Assembly: GCA_035503715.1 (NCBI GenBank)
Contig: DATJTE010000117.1
Location: 1 to 64,000 of the forward strand
DNA length: 64,000 nt
Direction: 5' to 3'
From: OAS926 sp035503715
Lineage (GTDB): Bacteria > Pseudomonadota > Alphaproteobacteria > Rhizobiales > Rhizobiaceae
Under the pieces are notes generated by a model. That model made no database searches. It was not told the DNA's origin and saw nothing but the letters and a program-made list of their open reading frames with translations. This document shows positions 7,934 through 17,277 of the stretch, one piece after another (position 1 is the stretch's first letter; every line of letters starts with the position of its first letter). The position numbers and the translations under genes are program-made.

Positions 7934-8331
7934 TGAAGCAACTCACCGTTCGACGATGCGAGTTTTGGCAGGTCGTGGATGCGGCGGCCGTTCTCCGCAA
8001 TACGCTGGAGGAGAGCTGCGACCGGGTCGGCGACATCGTGGCGGACTTCCGTGACGTTGGTCTCTTTCCAATGGGCCCGGCTCTTCAGCCAGAAGATTGC
8101 CGCGGTGACCGATTCCTTGCCGCCTTCGCTCACCGCCTTCCGATAGAGGCTTTCGGCAACGCGAGCGTTGGCCTTGACGCGACCCGATCGTAGTTCGCGG
8201 TCGAAGGTGGTTGCCAGGACGTCTGCATCGGTGTTCAGCACAAGGGCGATCTCGGCGGCTGTCAGGCCGTAGCCTGCGAGGGCCTCCACCTTGACGGCAT
8301 CCGGTGATGAGACGGCCTGCGCGTCACTCAT
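7930..8331 (-). CDS. Phage-like HTH repeat-family protein, paralogue 2 of 4
   Basis: A 133-residue paralogue: VEALAGYGLTAAEIALVLNT, then ANARVAESLYRKAVSEGGKE and VTAAIFWLKSRAHWKET. The C-terminal ~45 residues (DPVAALLQRIAENGRRIHDL) are predicted helical and unique. It overlaps the upstream paralogue by 8 bp and the downstream one by 4 bp, so it is translated as part of a tightly packed operon. This copy has a one-residue insertion (SEGGKES) relative to the others. Function unknown; DNA binding inferred. Confidence 0.7.
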   Translation of the reverse strand: MSDAQAVSSPDAVKVEALAGYGLTAAEIALVLNTDADVLATTFDRELRSGRVKANARVAESLYRKAVSEGGKESVTAAIFWLKSRAHWKETNVTEVRHDVADPVAALLQRIAENGRRIHDLPKLASSNGELLQ

Positions 8332-8734
8332 CGGGCGGCCATTTGTCGTACTGGTTGATGGCCAGGCCCGGCATCTTGGCCAGTTCCTCGCGGCTTGGTG
8401 AAGTCAGGATGATGCGATTGATCCGGGTGACCGGCTGGTGCCCGGTGTGCTCGTTGACCATCGTCTCTTTCCAGGCGGCGCGCGTTTTCAGCCAGAAGAT
8501 CGCCGCCGTCACGGACTCTCGGCCGTCTCCGGTCGCCTTTCGATAGAGGTTCTCGGCGACCTTGGCGTTTGCTTTGGCGTGTCCATGATCGAGTTCAAAC
8601 CGATAGTGCTTTCGAAGCGTCTTCGGATCGATGCCGATCATGGCAGCAAGCGACGGTTCTGGCACGCCATAGCCGGCAAGCGCCTCGACCTGGCGCCGGC
8701 TGACCTCGTCGGGGAGGTGGGAAGGACGAGCCAT
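8324..8734 (-). CDS. Phage-like HTH repeat-family protein, paralogue 1 of 4
   Basis: A 136-residue protein, first of four paralogues. VEALAGYGVPEPSLAAMIGI, then DPKTLRKHYRFELDHGH, forms a convincing helix-turn-helix. ANAKVAENLYRKATGDGRES and VTAAIFWLKTRAAWKET complete the shared block. The tail (SREELAKMPGLAINQYDKWP) is unique. This copy looks closest to the single-copy proteins I recall beside methyltransferase and terminase genes in rhizobial prophages. The start overlaps the Cys-rich gene's stop (TGATG at 8732-8736). A small-terminase-like role is possible but unproven. Confidence 0.72.
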   Translation of the reverse strand: MARPSHLPDEVSRRQVEALAGYGVPEPSLAAMIGIDPKTLRKHYRFELDHGHAKANAKVAENLYRKATGDGRESVTAAIFWLKTRAAWKETMVNEHTGHQPVTRINRIILTSPSREELAKMPGLAINQYDKWPPDE

Positions 8735-8949
8735 CAGTGCTCGCCGCCTTCGCGCTCTCCAAAACCCTCCGTGTACACAGGCGATTTTGCAAAGCCACGG
8801 CCTGGGCTGGGGTTAGGGTCCGTCCCGAGGCGGAAGGTCCACAAACCGCATGTGTGGACGGGGCATTCCCGCACTTCGACGGGCTGATAGCAGGAGCAGT
8901 CGAGACATTTCTGGCGGATGGCCTGCAGGACGGCGGCTTTCGTGGTCAT
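8734..8949 (-). CDS. Small Cys-rich (zinc-finger-like) phage-associated protein
   Basis: A 71-residue protein with four close cysteines in QKCLDCSCYQPVEVRECPVH and another in TCGLW, followed by FRLGTDPNPS. This arrangement suggests a zinc-binding knuckle. I recall similar proteins (AVLKAIRxKCLDCSC...CPLWPYRxG) in prophage regions next to DNA methyltransferases. ATGA overlap couples it to the methyltransferase upstream (8946-8949), and TGATG couples it to paralogue 1 downstream. Function unknown. Confidence 0.75.
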   Translation of the reverse strand: MTTKAAVLQAIRQKCLDCSCYQPVEVRECPVHTCGLWTFRLGTDPNPSPGRGFAKSPVYTEGFGEREGGEH

Positions 8950-9818
8950 GCCGGCACCACCATGCGCTCAGCGGCAACCTCGGCGAACGTGCGACCGTCC
9001 CCGTCGAGTGTTGCCTGTTTGCCAGTGAACGCCTGCCATCGCTTCACCGAGACGTCGACGTAGGCAGGATTGAGTTCGATGGCGTGGCAGGCACGTCCCG
9101 TAATCTCCGCCGCGATGATCGTCGTGCCGGAGCCGGAGAAGGGTTCGTAGACGGCCTGGCCGGGCGAGGAGTTGTTCTCGATCGGCCGCTTCATGCACTC
9201 GACGGGCTTTTGCGTGCCGTGACCGCTTTCGGACTTGCGGTGTGGAATGGCCCAGACCGTCGTCTGCTTCCGATCGCCGGCCCAATGGCCGGTCTTGCCT
9301 TTCCGGACCGCGTACCAGCAGGGCTCATGTTGCCAGTGGTAGTCGCCGCGGCCGATGACCAGGCGCGTTTTGTCCCAGATTACCTGCGAGCGAATGGCGA
9401 AACCGGAAGCGTCGAGGCTAGCTGCAACAGTCGAGGCATGAAGTGCGCCGTGCCAGATGTACGCAACATCACCGGGGAACAATGCCCATGCTTCGCGCCA
9501 ATCCGCCCTATCATCGTTCAGGACGGTACCGACCGCGAGTTCCGAGTCGTGCAACTTTTCGCGCCAACTTGGATCATACTCGACACCGTAGGGCGGGTCC
9601 GTCACCATCAGATGAGGGCGGATACCGCCAAAAACACGATCAACCTCAGCCGCGTTGGTGCTGTCGCCGCAGAGGAGCCGATGCCTGCCGAGCAGCCAGA
9701 CATCACCGGGGCAACTGACTGCCCGCTCGGGAGCCGTCGGAACCTCGTCGGGATCGGTGAGGCCGGCATTGCCGAGAGAGGTGAGGGAGAGAATTTCGAG
9801 ATCAGTGAATCCTGTCAA
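8946..9818 (-). CDS. Beta-class DNA methyltransferase, N-terminally truncated
   Basis: A 290-residue DNA amino-methyltransferase. The catalytic motif VTDPPYGVEY (about residue 71) precedes the AdoMet-binding motif EPFSGSGTTIIAAE (about residue 221), an order typical of the beta class. Related phage enzymes carry an N-terminal ParB-like domain. Here the frame keeps only the end of that linker (GFDLSLTGF reads on upstream of the TTG at 9818), and similarity stops at about 9832, where recombinase sequence on the opposite strand begins. So the 5' part is missing and the start is uncertain. The catalytic domain looks whole. It leads the phage-like operon. Confidence 0.75.
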   Translation of the reverse strand: MTGFTDLEILSLTSLGNAGLTDPDEVPTAPERAVSCPGDVWLLGRHRLLCGDSTNAAEVDRVFGGIRPHLMVTDPPYGVEYDPSWREKLHDSELAVGTVLNDDRADWREAWALFPGDVAYIWHGALHASTVAASLDASGFAIRSQVIWDKTRLVIGRGDYHWQHEPCWYAVRKGKTGHWAGDRKQTTVWAIPHRKSESGHGTQKPVECMKRPIENNSSPGQAVYEPFSGSGTTIIAAEITGRACHAIELNPAYVDVSVKRWQAFTGKQATLDGDGRTFAEVAAERMVVPA

Positions 9819-9832
9819 CGACAGGTCGAAGC

Positions 9833-11050
9833 CAGCGGGAGGCCTGTGAAGCCTATATCGCCAGCCAAAAGTCCGAAGGCTGGGTGCTCGTATCGGATCG
9901 CTACGACGACGGCGGCATGTCGGGTGGAACGCTGGAGCGGCCGGCCTTGCAGCGGCTGATGAGGGACGTGGAGACAGGACTGATCGATGTAGTGGCCGTC
10001 TACAAGATCGACCGGCTGTCGCGATCGCTGTCCGACTTCTCGAAGCTGGTCGATGTGTTCGAGGCGAAAGACGTCACCTTCGTATCGGTGACGCAGTCAT
10101 TCAATACGACCAGTTCCATGGGCAGGCTGACGCTCAACATTCTGCTGTCCTTTGCCCAGTTCGAGCGGGAACTGATCGGCGAGCGCATCCGCGACAAGTT
10201 CGCAGCCTCCCGCCGCAAAGGCATGTGGATGGGCGGCAATGTTCCCTTCGGCTATCGCGTCGCAAACAGGAAGCTGATCATCGAGGAAACCGAAGCTGCG
10301 ACCATCAGATCGATCTTCCAGCAGTTTATCACCGTCGGCTCGGCAACCGTACTTGCGCAGCAACTCACCGCCGAAGGACTGACCCGACGTGACGGCAAAC
10401 CGTTCGACAAGGGATGGCTCTACAAGCTGCTCAACAACCGTGTTTATGTTGGAGAAGCGGTTCATAAAGGTCAGAACTACCCCGGCGAACACCAGGCAAT
10501 CGTCAGCCGCGAGACGTGGGACAAGGTTCATTCGATCCTGAAGGAGAGCCCGAGGAAGAGGGCAGGGCAGAGCCGGCGGCAAACACCAGCAGTGCTGAAG
10601 GGTCTGATCTTCGCGCCAAACGGACTTGCCATGACGCCGACCCACACACGACGGCGCGGCAAGCTCTATCGCTACTATGTGACGACCAGCGTGTTGAAGC
10701 TGTCGCCCGAGACCTGTCCTATTCGACGCGTACCTGCGGCGGAAATCGAAGCCGCTGTCATCGACCAGCTTCGGATCATCCTCCGCTCCCCGGAAATGAT
10801 CGTGAAGACATGGGCTGCGGCAAAGGCGGCCGAGCCTGTCGCCACCGAAGCACAAGTGCGTGAGGCGCTGATTCAGTTCGACGCACTCTGGGATGAACTC
10901 TTTCCCGCCGAGCAAGCGCGCATTGTTCAGCTGCTCGTCGACCGCGTCGACGTCGACATCGGCGGTATCGAAATCAAGTTGCGGGCCGAGGGGATTGGGA
11001 TGGCCACAGCAGAATTGAAACAGTCGTGTAATCTGGCGAGGGCTGCTTGA
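9833..11050 (+). pseudogene. Large serine recombinase, 5'-truncated
   Basis: An open frame from about 9809 encodes ~405 residues that join the recombinase family only at QREACEAYIASQKSEGWVLV (from 9833). It continues with DRYDDGGMSGGTLERPAL, VYKIDRLSRSLSDFSKL, SFAQFERELIGERIRDKFAA and the recombinase/zinc-ribbon parts. The N-terminal ~50 residues with the catalytic Ser (usually Y-x-R-x-S) are absent, so it cannot be an active recombinase. A GTG at 9884 could start a product but would not restore the active site. The breakpoint coincides with the truncation of the methyltransferase gene. The stop overlaps the next start (TTGA). Confidence 0.8.
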
Positions 11051-11430
11051 GCGACGATGCAACCGTCATTGTTCGGGTCCCGATGTCGCTTAAGAAGCGG
11101 GGAGGGCGGAAGGTGATCGTTCCGCCGCCAGGCGCCGAGACATGGGCTCCCGCGCAGAGAGTGGATGGCACCCTAATCCGAGCACTCGTCCGAGGCTTCG
11201 ACTGGCGCAAGCAGATCGACATTGGCGTCTATCAATCAGTCCGCGAGCTCGCCGCCGCCGAAAATATACGGCCAAGCTACGTCGGGCGAATAATGAACCT
11301 GACGATGCTCGCACCGGCAATTGTGGAACGCATCCTCGACGGCAATCAGCCCAGAACGCTCTACGCGGAGCTTATCTCGCGAGGCATCCCTGATGACTGG
11401 CGAGATCAGTGGCGGCTCATTAACGAGTGA
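11047..11430 (+). CDS. Recombinase-associated HTH protein (ParB/KorB-like helix)
   Basis: A 127-residue protein starting with TTG that overlaps the recombinase stop by 4 bases. Residues ~62-100 (VRELAAAENIRPSYVGRIMN, then LAPAIVERILDGNQP) form a helix-turn-helix like that of ParB/KorB-type proteins. It is a frequent downstream companion of this recombinase family in alphaproteobacteria. A role as accessory DNA-binding factor for recombination is inferred. With the recombinase lacking its active site, this gene is probably a passenger. Confidence 0.7.
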   Translation: MSDDATVIVRVPMSLKKRGGRKVIVPPPGAETWAPAQRVDGTLIRALVRGFDWRKQIDIGVYQSVRELAAAENIRPSYVGRIMNLTMLAPAIVERILDGNQPRTLYAELISRGIPDDWRDQWRLINE

Positions 11431-11475
11431 GAGCGTCGTTCGAGTGTATTAGTGCCGCGACAGTCGTGCTCCCTC

Positions 11476-12645
11476 TCAAATGTGCCTTCCAACCAGCCGG
11501 TTCAACGCAGCCAGCCCAAGCACCGGTCCTGGCACCAACGCCAGGAAAACATATTGCGGTCCTGCGGCTTCGATCAGTCGCGCGAGCAGAGCTATCGAAA
11601 CAATTGTGATCGAAAAGCCGATACAATTGGCGATGGTTAGCGCGGAGCCGACGAGTTTCGACGGGGCGAAACGAGCATTGAGCGTTGAAAATTGCGGCGA
11701 GTCGCCGGCAACGACCACGCCCCAGAACAGGACAAAGGCAAGAAAAATCGGCAAGGGCGCCACGAAGGCCAATGGCGAAACGAGACAGCAAAGGCCGGAC
11801 GCCGACAGCTGCGCAAAGGCGACGCGCGCACTACCGGTGGTGCGCGAGAGATAACCGCCGGCTATGCAGCCAAGAAAGCCTGAGGCGATGGCAGCAAAAC
11901 TCCACACCGAAACTGCGGCGTCGCCGGTTCCCAAGCGCGCCGCCAGAAGCACAGGGAGAAAGGCATAAAACGCGTAGAGTTCCCACATATGGCCGAAATA
12001 GCCGAAGGCCGACGCCCTAAAATCGGCCGAGCGGAAGATCGCCGCGAATGCGGTGGGGTCGAACTTGGCGCCCGTTTTGAGATAAGGTCCATCCGGCACG
12101 AGAACGAGCATCGCCAGACCTCCGGCGACCGATATCGCCGAGACGGACAGGATCACGCCCTGCCACGGCAGATCGCCTCCCAAGCCCCTGATGAGATGCG
12201 GAAGCGCAGTTCCGAGCACCAACGCTCCGACCAGCCAGCCGAGCGCTAGCCCCAGGTCACGGTCGTACCAGCCCGAAGCAATCTTCATGCCCACGGGATA
12301 CATTCCGGCGAGAAAGAAGCCCGTGGCAAAACGCGCCACGAGCAACGGCAGGAGTTCGCCGCCGCTGGCGAGCGTCGTGGCATTGGCGGTCGCACCGGCG
12401 AGCGCCGATAGGAAGAAGATAATACGTGGCGAATAGCGATCGGAGACCGCCAGCCAAGCGAAGACCAGCGTACCCGCGATGAAGCCGAACTGCACGGCAA
12501 TCGTAATGTTGCCGACGGCAGAGGAGGGGAGCCCGGCGGTGCGTTGCAGATCGGGCAGCACTGCATTGCCGGCGAACCATAGCGACGTCGCGGCGAACTG
12601 CGAGATTACGATGGTGGGCAGGATGCGAACAGGAACAGCAGCCAA
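11476..12645 (-). CDS. MFS transporter
   Basis: A ~389-residue integral membrane protein with about 12 hydrophobic segments, e.g. ISQFAATSLWFAGNAVL at the start and FLALVPGPVLGLAALNRLVG at the end. The loop WLAVSDRYSPRIIFF after the second segment matches the MFS A-motif position. The frame is open to 12807, but the first ~54 residues are Arg-rich and not membrane-like. A TTG at 12645 (LAAVPVRILPTIV) is the likeliest start, without a strong ribosome binding site, so this is uncertain. No linked enzyme or regulator suggests a substrate. Confidence 0.78.
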   Translation of the reverse strand: MAAVPVRILPTIVISQFAATSLWFAGNAVLPDLQRTAGLPSSAVGNITIAVQFGFIAGTLVFAWLAVSDRYSPRIIFFLSALAGATANATTLASGGELLPLLVARFATGFFLAGMYPVGMKIASGWYDRDLGLALGWLVGALVLGTALPHLIRGLGGDLPWQGVILSVSAISVAGGLAMLVLVPDGPYLKTGAKFDPTAFAAIFRSADFRASAFGYFGHMWELYAFYAFLPVLLAARLGTGDAAVSVWSFAAIASGFLGCIAGGYLSRTTGSARVAFAQLSASGLCCLVSPLAFVAPLPIFLAFVLFWGVVVAGDSPQFSTLNARFAPSKLVGSALTIANCIGFSITIVSIALLARLIEAAGPQYVFLALVPGPVLGLAALNRLVGRHI

Positions 12646-13150
12646 GGCGGAATTCTCGTTGCGACGTCCTTGTTCCAAGCTCCTGTCACATTCGGTCGTA
12701 GTCGTCCAATGGCATACCGACAACTCAGACCAACACCGGAGTATCGAATGTCTCAGGCGGCGAAAACGGTCTGTCGGCTTTCGGCGAGGATTGGCAGTAG
12801 GCTGCATAGGGCTGCCGGATTGGTCAAGTTATCTCGTTTGTTCCCGACCTATTGTTGCCGCTCGAATTTCATGACGCGGATACTGCCGATGGGCATGATT
12901 CGTCGGTCAACTCGCCATGGCAAAGCCTTCGTGTGCAATGACGCTAAGCGCAAAGAACCGCGAAAATGCGCGAGACATGCCCCGGACGCGCGAAATGAGC
13001 TGATTTTCTCCAGCGGCCAGCAACTTTAGTAGCGAGAGCCATTTTCATTGCCCCAGGTACACAGAGAAACATCGCGGCAGATCAGGGCTGCCCCTCACTT
13101 CCAATAGGTAAACAGGTTTGGTATCGACCGCCTGGGTGAGAGGTTGGCGA
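12646..13150. other. Intergenic region between divergent genes, 505 bp
   Basis: This spacer separates the leftward MFS gene from the rightward RTX protease. I found no RNA gene, repeat or supported ORF. The open frame over 12646-12807 continues the MFS frame but has atypical Arg-rich composition. GAGAGG at 13138-13143 is the ribosome binding site of the protease. Both promoters must lie here. Confidence 0.5.
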
Positions 13151-15271
13151 ATGGTCACAATTAATGAATCCGGCAAGTACACGCTTTTCAGTTCACTGAC
13201 CGGCAGGCCGGAAATAGATTCGCTCACGCGCGGGGTTAAATGGGGCGGCGCCGTTGGAACGGGCGCCACGGTCACTTACAGCTTTCCGGGCACCGGCGGA
13301 TCGGAATCATACTGGTCGTCGTCCTATCCGCCGGCGCCCCTCGCTCACATCACTTACATGTCTGCGGACGAGCGCGCCGCCATTCGCGACGTGCTCTCCA
13401 TTTTCAGCATGTATGCCAACATCAAATTCGTCGAAGTGACCGACGGCCGCTCGGTCGGCCAGATGCGTTTCGCAAAATCTAATATCGATGGATTCGGAGG
13501 CAAGCTCGCGGTTGCCTATCCCATCGCCAACAACCCTCAAGCCGGGGACGTCTGGTTCGACAGGTCGGATCCATTGAGTGGCCTCACCGGTACGGTTGGG
13601 GCGGCAAGATATGTGGCTCTTCATGAGATCGGGCATGCGCTCGGATTGAAGCACCCGAACGAGGGCGCTATCCAGTCGAGCCTCAACATGGACCCTGCGA
13701 ATTCCGTCATGGGGCCGGTCATTCCGACCATCGGTGGCATGTACGGCAGTTGGGCATCCCCTATGCTCAACGATGTGTTGGCGCTCCAGCGCCTTTACGG
13801 AAAGAACATTCACTTCAATACCGACAATACGCTCTACAACGCGAACAAGCTTTGGCAGACGTTCGGCGGAAGTGGGACCCATAGCGCTCTGTGGGACGCC
13901 GGAGGCATCGACACTCTCGTGATCAATGTCGTCGAGTTCTCTCTCGACCCGCTGCATCCGAAGGACCAGGGTCTGCGAATTGTGCCGGGCGCGGTCATCG
14001 AGAATCTGACAACCCGCTACGGGTACGGAACGATCCTGGGTAATTCCGCCAATAACGTGATCAAGCTGAACGGCGATATGATGCCGCCGAATTATTCCGG
14101 CCAATGGAGTTCACGGCCCGGCGCGGATATCCGAACAGGTCTTGGAAACGATACGGTTTATCTCCCCGGCCGCTATTACGACATTTTCGGACCGATCACG
14201 ATCGACCAAAATCCGCTGTTTTCGCCCAACCTGGTCTATGCCGGGAGCGGCAACGACACGCTCTACGGCAGCCCTGAAATCGATAACCTCTATGGGGAAA
14301 GCGGCAACGACTATTTCCGGCCGGGCTTGTCGATCGACCTGGTCAATGGCGGCAGCGGTTCCGACACGGTCGACTATTCGACCAGTTCGGTTTTTCTCGA
14401 AATCTCCCTGAGCGCGGCCGGTAACGCCACCGTGTCGCTGGGAGGCACTCCTTTCGACACGCTGCTTTCAATCGAGAATCTCACCGGCGGTTCAGGCAAC
14501 GACGTGCTGTTTGGGAATGACGGCAGCGCCGTGGCGAACTTCCTGCGTGGCGGCAAGGGCTCCGACAGCCTTAACGGCCAGCAGGGAAATGACACGCTCC
14601 AGGGTGGCCTGGGCTACGATTATCTTACCGGCGGGACGGGTTCCGATTTCGCTGACTATTCGGACCGGTCGCTCGCGGTATCTGTAACGCTGATCGCCGG
14701 CGCAACCGTCCAAGCACGCGTCAACGGGATCGTCGAAGACGATTTGATCAGCATCGAGAACCTTCGCGGCGGTGGAGGCCGGGACAGGTTCATCGGCAGC
14801 ACGGGCGCCAATATTTTGGATGGAGGGGCTGGCGACGACCAGCTGGCCGGCGGTATCGGGAGTGATACGCTGTATGGTGGAGCCGGAAATGACCGCCTTA
14901 GAGGCGACGCCGGCACAGACAAACTCAACGGCGGCTTAGGCAAGGACATGCTCACCGGCGGCGCCGATGCCGATCTCTTCATCTTCTCGGCCAAGACTCA
15001 TTCGGTTGTGGGGATTAACGCCGACCGCATTCTTGATTTTGATGACGGCAACACCGGCGACCGGATCGATATCTCGGCGCTGTTCGGTCCAGCGATGACC
15101 TATCGCCACAATCTCGTCTTCACCGGTGCCGGTCAGGTCCGCATCAACGACATTGCCGGCGCGGACGTAATCGTGGAGGTCAATACCGGCGGGACGCTCG
15201 CGGCGGATTTCTCGATCCGGCTCGTCAACACGACATTGAGCAGCATGAATGCCGGCGACTTTGTGTTGTAG
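13151..15271 (+). CDS. Serralysin-like RTX metalloprotease (M10-type)
   Basis: A 706-residue secreted protease. Residues ~50-215 form the catalytic domain with the zinc motif HEIGHALGLKHP at 13624-13659 (His-Glu-x-x-His-x-x-Gly-x-x-His). A Met-turn candidate follows in NSVMGP. Many RTX nonapeptides appear from about residue 360 on (GSGNDTLYGS, GESGND, GGSGSDTVDYS, GGAGNDRLRG, GGLGKDMLTGG), each turn pair binding Ca2+. The C-terminus (AGDFVL) resembles type I secretion signals. GAGAGG 7 bases upstream sets the start; there is no Sec signal, as expected. No inhibitor or exporter gene is adjacent. Extracellular protein degradation is inferred. Confidence 0.88.
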   Translation: MVTINESGKYTLFSSLTGRPEIDSLTRGVKWGGAVGTGATVTYSFPGTGGSESYWSSSYPPAPLAHITYMSADERAAIRDVLSIFSMYANIKFVEVTDGRSVGQMRFAKSNIDGFGGKLAVAYPIANNPQAGDVWFDRSDPLSGLTGTVGAARYVALHEIGHALGLKHPNEGAIQSSLNMDPANSVMGPVIPTIGGMYGSWASPMLNDVLALQRLYGKNIHFNTDNTLYNANKLWQTFGGSGTHSALWDAGGIDTLVINVVEFSLDPLHPKDQGLRIVPGAVIENLTTRYGYGTILGNSANNVIKLNGDMMPPNYSGQWSSRPGADIRTGLGNDTVYLPGRYYDIFGPITIDQNPLFSPNLVYAGSGNDTLYGSPEIDNLYGESGNDYFRPGLSIDLVNGGSGSDTVDYSTSSVFLEISLSAAGNATVSLGGTPFDTLLSIENLTGGSGNDVLFGNDGSAVANFLRGGKGSDSLNGQQGNDTLQGGLGYDYLTGGTGSDFADYSDRSLAVSVTLIAGATVQARVNGIVEDDLISIENLRGGGGRDRFIGSTGANILDGGAGDDQLAGGIGSDTLYGGAGNDRLRGDAGTDKLNGGLGKDMLTGGADADLFIFSAKTHSVVGINADRILDFDDGNTGDRIDISALFGPAMTYRHNLVFTGAGQVRINDIAGADVIVEVNTGGTLAADFSIRLVNTTLSSMNAGDFVL

Positions 15272-15485
15272 TGCTGAAAGCGGCGGCAGGGGCATGACCC
15301 CTCGGGCCAAGAAGGCGCCAAGCGGACCGGCTACTTTGAGGCCGACAGCCGTCATTCCGCTAATTGGATTGGATGGCGAAAAGCGGCCGTTCGACTCCCA
15401 ACCCAGAATGGGTCACTCTGGCTGCGGAGCGCGCGAAAGCGGCCGGCGTTCACATGAGTTGCCTCTCGCGGGGTGGACGCAGGCG

Positions 15486-16256
15486 TCAGACAGTGGCTGC
15501 CACGAATTGCTCGATTTTTTGGGCGACCCAGTCTGGTCTTGTAATTGTGGGAACGTGTCCGGCGCCTTCAGCAATCGCCAGTGTCGCGCACGGCATTAAC
15601 GAAACCAGCCTTTGCGACGAAGCGAGCGGTGCGATCGCATCACGGCTACCGTGGATGGCGAGGGTTGGAATAGTCAGAGCCGGCAGGCGCGAGGCAATGT
15701 CGATTCCGTCCAGGCACTCCATGAGCTCGACGGCGGCTTTTCCGTTGGATCGCTTGACGATCAATCTGCCCCACGCACGCTCGGCCTCGCATTCGTCTTC
15801 GGGGACGCAGGCGTTGACGAATGCATCCATCGTGGCGTGGAAGTCGCTTCGGCAACCCTGGAGCATCTTGTCCAATTGTGTAGACCGCTCGCCCACGTAG
15901 CGACCATCGATTATCACCAGACCATCGAACCGTGAGGGTTGCCTGAGCGCGGCTTCCAAAACGATCGCCGCGCCTGCCGATTCACCCGCCAGCACGCACG
16001 TTTCGATTTCGAGCGAATCCAATACTCTGAAGAGATCGTCGACCAACAGTTCGAATGTGATCCGCGGCGCCGTGCTTATCGTCGCGCCGGTGCCGCGATG
16101 GTCGTAGGTCACAGTTCGCCAGTGGCGACTGAGATGCTCGAATACTGGAAGCCATAACTCACCGCTTCCGACCCATCCGCCATGCGCCACGATGGTCCGT
16201 GGCCCGTCACCGAACGCGGTCATCATGATGCTGGCGTTGTCTGACTTTAAGAACAT
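15486..16256 (-). CDS. Alpha/beta-hydrolase fold protein
   Basis: A 256-residue alpha/beta hydrolase. The oxyanion region is TIVAHGGWVGSGELW, the nucleophile Ser is in LAGESAGAAIVLEA (GESAG), the acid Asp in AIHGSRDAIAPL, and the catalytic His in AEGAGHVPTI. All three catalytic residues are present at normal spacing, and length is typical of esterases and haloalkane/ester hydrolases of this family. No signal peptide, so cytosolic. It stands alone, convergent with the RTX protease. The substrate is unknown. Confidence 0.85.
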   Translation of the reverse strand: MFLKSDNASIMMTAFGDGPRTIVAHGGWVGSGELWLPVFEHLSRHWRTVTYDHRGTGATISTAPRITFELLVDDLFRVLDSLEIETCVLAGESAGAAIVLEAALRQPSRFDGLVIIDGRYVGERSTQLDKMLQGCRSDFHATMDAFVNACVPEDECEAERAWGRLIVKRSNGKAAVELMECLDGIDIASRLPALTIPTLAIHGSRDAIAPLASSQRLVSLMPCATLAIAEGAGHVPTITRPDWVAQKIEQFVAATV

Positions 16257-16854
16257 TGCTGCCTCGCGACGCTAGAGAATGGCCGATTGGCTGCAGTTCG
16301 TCGAGATTGGAGCCGCGGAACAATGTCCTGAACGAGGCCATGACCTGCCCTGTCCGGTACTGTCCGCGGGTGACGCGCGGCCCAAACTCCGGCGAGTATC
16401 ACCTAGTTGCTGTTAGTACGGGCTGTTGTCGAATTCTGCATGAGCACCCACTTCTCAACAGCCGAGATGAAGCGGTTTAGACAGCTTCAGGGCCGGTCGC
16501 GAACTGTCTTATCTAAATCATCGCTGGCTGATGGCTGCCAACCGGATTGCGAGCCGATGTCCGAAATTGACAACTTCATATCGACTTGCAGTTTACATCG
16601 ACGTTCTCCACCGCATGCAATCCGGATCGCGACATCGATGCGATTTACTCTGCCATCGGCTGGTGGTGGCCGAAATCGACACTCGCGATCCCTCCACCCA
16701 CTTCTTCTGACTACCCGCGCAAAAGCATCTGTGTCCATGGCTCCCACAACCTCGTCATTCAAGGGTAACAAGTTCGGCTCTAGGCGCACAGCGCCGCTTG
16801 CACGATGGCGGCGTGCGGTGCACCTTCACTCAGGCTGCGCTGACGGAGAGAACT
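16257..16854. other. Gene-poor region, 598 bp
   Basis: I see no gene I can support here. A minus-strand frame at 16487-16789 encodes 100 residues without recognisable motifs or a ribosome binding site, and plus-strand frames are Ser/Arg-rich shadows. The sequence may be decayed coding DNA. GGAGAG at 16845-16850 serves the small membrane protein that follows. Confidence 0.45.
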
Positions 16855-17028
16855 ATGCGGGCAATCTTCGGTTTACTACTCATCGTCCTTGCCGGGGTCG
16901 CGATAATAATGCTTAGACCGGGAGTGGCGGGGAACAAGATTTTCGAGGGCCGCCTTGGCTTTGCGATGGTTCCACCACTCGTGCTCGCGGCTTTCGCAAT
17001 GGGCGTGGCGCTCGTAATCACCAGTTAA
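16855..17028 (+). CDS. Small membrane protein, 57 aa
   Basis: A 57-residue hydrophobic protein with two predicted membrane segments: IFGLLLIVLAGVAIIML near the start and PLVLAAFAMGVALVITS at the end, joined by a short charged loop (NKIFEGRLGFAM). GGAGAG lies 4 bases before the ATG at 16855. No family recognised. It is isolated from neighbours, so a role cannot be inferred. Its good ribosome binding site and clean two-segment design suggest a real gene. Confidence 0.6.
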   Translation: MRAIFGLLLIVLAGVAIIMLRPGVAGNKIFEGRLGFAMVPPLVLAAFAMGVALVITS

Positions 17029-17277
17029 TAAGCATTGCTGCTGCAATCGCGTGCAACCACCGTTGTTGGCATCAACGTTGATACGGCAACGTGCAGCCCT
17101 TCAGAGGCCGCGTGCCGCAATGGAAACAACAGATCCCAGCCTGAAAACCGATGCGATGATGAGAAAAGCGATCACACCACAGGTCCACACTTTCATCGCG
17201 CGGTTTGCTGTCTGGTCTGTTATTCAACATGCGCGACGCTCGTTTAGTCGCGCTGAATGCCAGACAGGCCGCATGAC

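Noticed and set aside
10097..11062. 321-residue minus-strand frame
   Set aside because: It is the shadow of the truncated recombinase, whose family motifs read clearly on the plus strand.
15288..15303. Short GGGG/CCCC palindrome after the RTX protease considered as terminator
   Set aside because: Stem too short and no U-run follows.
16487..16789. 100-residue minus-strand frame considered as a gene
   Set aside because: No ribosome binding site, motif or neighbour support; left as gene-poor sequence.
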